From: Aminobacter anthyllidis
Lineage (GTDB): Bacteria; Pseudomonadota; Alphaproteobacteria; Rhizobiales; Rhizobiaceae
NCBI RefSeq assembly: GCF_018555685.1
Contig: NZ_JAFLWW010000003.1
Location: forward strand, 620,001-684,000
Length of the DNA stretch: 64,000 nucleotides
Reading direction: 5' to 3'
In this document: positions 62,423-64,000 of the stretch, piece by piece
Numbering within the stretch: the first letter of the stretch is position 1
How the letters are laid out: the number at the start of each line of letters is the position of its first letter
Notes under the pieces: generated by a model
What the model saw: the letters and a program-made list of their open reading frames with translations, nothing else
Databases searched by the model: none
Told to the model about the DNA's origin: nothing
Position numbers and translations under genes: made by a program

Positions 62423-63514
62423 CTATTTTTGCAAGCGCCTTTTGCTCGAACGCTCGATGGCCAGCCGGTAGATCTTGTCGATCTCGCCAACGATGCGCTG
62501 CGGGTCGAGCTGGCGTGCGATCTCCTGCCGCCCCGCCTGCCCTACGGCTCGGCGCTGGGCCTCGTCCTGTAGATCCAGCACTGCCGCTGCCATGCCGGCA
62601 ACGTCGCCGACCGCAAGTGTCTGCCCGGCAGGCAGCAGGTCGACCATGTTGCCGACCCGCGTCGACAGCACCGGTATTTCAGCCGCCATCGCTTCGAGCG
62701 GCGCGATAGGCGCCTGCTCGTCGCGCGACGTCATCATGAACACATCGAAGGCCGGCAGCAGATCGAGCGCGTCGTTGCGCAGTCCCGGCAAATGGATCCG
62801 GCCCTGCACCTCCGGCGCTGCAATGGCGTCGTCCCAGTCGGGCATGATGTCCTTGCCTTGCTTGGTTGAGCCGATCACCAGCAGTTCGGCATCGACACCT
62901 TTGTCCAGTAGCCGGCGCAGCACGCGCACCATGTCGATCTGGTTCTTGCGCCCGCCCAGTTGCCCGACCGAGCCGATCAGGAATGCCTCCTCGCGAATGC
63001 CGAGGACTGCCCGGGCCTGCTTCCTGCTTTGCGCGTTGACCGGTTCGATCCTGGACACATCGAACATGTTGGGCAACAGATGCATGTGCCGGCGTGAAAC
63101 CAGCCAGTGCTTGATATAATAATCCACCGTCCACTGGCTGAGCCCGATGACCTCATGGGCAAACAGCCATGGCAGCTGATACTGGCGTGCATGCGCCGTC
63201 ATCACGATCGGCGTTCCCGCGGCGCAGCGGAACACCAGGCCAAACTTGTTGCCACCGCTGCCGTGTGTGTGCACCACATCCTCGCCCCAGTCGCGGATGG
63301 CATAACCGACGCGGCGAATCTCCTTCGGCGTCGTGGCGAAGTTCGAGCCCATCATCTGGATCGGGCCGTCGAATTTCTGGTGTTCGATCCACGAACCCAG
63401 CGAATGCACCAGCATCACCTCATCCCCGGCGTCGAGCTGTGCCTGGATCAGGATCCTGGAACTGGTGGCGACGCCGTTCAGCGCGCCATGGCCGACAAGA
63501 TGCGCGATCTTCAT
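62423..63514 (-). CDS. GT4 glycosyltransferase
   Basis: A 363-residue glycosyltransferase of the GT-B fold. The N-terminal part is MKIAHLVGHGALNGVATSSRIL and the donor motif is the EX7E-type stretch SRDEQAPIAPLEAMAAEIPV, with LIGSVGQLGGRKNQIDMVRVL before it. Probably adds a sugar to a surface polysaccharide or glycolipid. It is directly upstream of the CapA-like gene on the same strand, forming a two-gene unit. Acceptor and donor unknown. Confidence 0.9.
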   Translation of the reverse strand: MKIAHLVGHGALNGVATSSRILIQAQLDAGDEVMLVHSLGSWIEHQKFDGPIQMMGSNFATTPKEIRRVGYAIRDWGEDVVHTHGSGGNKFGLVFRCAAGTPIVMTAHARQYQLPWLFAHEVIGLSQWTVDYYIKHWLVSRRHMHLLPNMFDVSRIEPVNAQSRKQARAVLGIREEAFLIGSVGQLGGRKNQIDMVRVLRRLLDKGVDAELLVIGSTKQGKDIMPDWDDAIAAPEVQGRIHLPGLRNDALDLLPAFDVFMMTSRDEQAPIAPLEAMAAEIPVLSTRVGNMVDLLPAGQTLAVGDVAGMAAAVLDLQDEAQRRAVGQAGRQEIARQLDPQRIVGEIDKIYRLAIERSSKRRLQK

Positions 63515-63765
63515 TGCGCTGGCGCCAGCTGCGAACGGTTGGTCAGGAAGCTCATCTGTCGTCCGGGTCTCAAATTGGATGGACGCTCTCTAACATTCCC
63601 GAACGCTCCGGCATACATGGCTTGTGCACGCACATCGCCGCGCCTCAGGCTGTGGCAGATCTGTTACCCAGGCATAAAGGATATTGCCGGCACTACACTG
63701 GCGCGCGTGACAAAAGGCAGTAATCTCAAGCAGTTCGAAATGATTCAGGTCTGGAGGGACTGCCC

Positions 63766-64000
63766 ATGATGTTTCGAAGACTTGTCACCACTGCCGCCTT
63801 GCTGGCCGGTTTGATGGCTCTTCCGGTCACTGCCATGGCCGCCGATGCCTACACCACCGGCAACGTCAATGTCCGCACCGGTCCCGGCACGGGCTACGCC
63901 AAGGTCGGCACGCTCTATGAAGGCACGCGGGTCGATCTGCGCGGCTGCGAAAGCAACTGGTGCAACATTCGCGGCGACGGGCTGCGCGGCTGGGTCTCCG
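63766..64000 (+). CDS. Secreted SH3-domain protein, 3' end outside the window
   Basis: Opens at ATG 63766 (GGAGGG before it) with signal peptide FRRLVTTAALLAGLMALPV and cleavage near AMAADA. The visible mature part is a bacterial SH3 domain (NVNVRTGPGTGYAKVGTLYEG, LRGCESNWCNIRGDGLRGWV). Such domains bind peptidoglycan or other envelope components. The reading frame runs out of the window at base 64000, so the length is unknown. Confidence 0.85.
   Translation, partial: MMFRRLVTTAALLAGLMALPVTAMAADAYTTGNVNVRTGPGTGYAKVGTLYEGTRVDLRGCESNWCNIRGDGLRGWVS

Overview
The window is a 64 kb stretch of chromosome from a GC-rich alphaproteobacterium of the order Rhizobiales, most likely a Mesorhizobium or Aminobacter type organism (Phyllobacteriaceae). 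This is inferred from recognisable proteins and synteny (carB, greA beside an lpcC-type LPS-core mannosyltransferase, trxB followed by a LysR gene and divergent from an Lrp gene, DUF1344, DUF3775 and DUF6500 proteins) and from many small palindromic intergenic repeats of the rhizobial kind. No rRNA, tRNA, CRISPR array, insertion sequence or complete prophage was seen. Most genes are GC-rich housekeeping or accessory metabolism genes.

Layout. 1-3.5 kb: the 3' two thirds of carB, a small secreted protein, repeats and a phage-related small protein. 3.48-5.5 kb: a clearly AT-richer island with an overlapping pair, a DEDDh 3'-5' exonuclease and a minimal-type nucleotidyltransferase, preceded by a decayed or unusual reading frame; this is the best candidate for an undescribed system. 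6-11.3 kb: animal-type haem peroxidase, lytic transglycosylase plus GNAT enzyme, O6-alkylguanine repair protein, and a cold-shock gene with a readable promoter, long leader and terminators. 11.3-15.3 kb: GST, a tandem EAL-domain pair (one apparently intact, one degenerate) and aspartate aminotransferase. 15.5-25.4 kb: small proteins, an MHS-family transporter with a large periplasmic insert, three regulator/target divergons or regulator-transporter pairs (Rrf2/oxidoreductase, HxlR/MFS) and a serine/threonine dehydratase-like enzyme. 25.7-33.9 kb: an orphan peptide-type ABC binding protein, an EF-G-like GTPase, MsrP without MsrQ, two GFA-fold proteins, an isoprenylcysteine-methyltransferase-like protein, an ArsR/SRPBCC operon with operator repeats, and a non-coding stretch that holds a strong candidate for an alpha-r14 (NfeR1-like) small RNA plus a second structured, terminator-ended element.

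34-41.4 kb: LysR, trxB, Lrp, three tandem GT25 glycosyltransferases, the LPS-core mannosyltransferase and greA, whose leader carries a terminator-like hairpin. 41.5-51.2 kb: sugar dehydrogenase, msrA, duplicated TPR proteins, a DUF486 protein, DUF3775, two extensin-family proteins, an LssY-type protein, a CNNM/CorC-like protein and an HxlR/FMN-reductase divergon. 51.3-64 kb: an inverted-repeat element, a thioesterase, a GMC oxidoreductase, an enolase-superfamily plus beta-hydroxyacid-dehydrogenase operon, a lipid kinase, small hypothetical proteins, SemiSWEET, DUF3137, CapA-type and GT4 genes, and the 5' end of an SH3-domain secreted protein.

Functional themes are envelope and LPS modification (GT25 cluster, lpcC, extensin proteins, lytic transglycosylase, CapA, GT4), oxidative-damage repair (MsrA, MsrP, TrxB, GST, FMN reductase, peroxidase) and locally regulated detoxification or transport divergons with visible operator palindromes. 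All family assignments were made by reading motifs; no database search was run.
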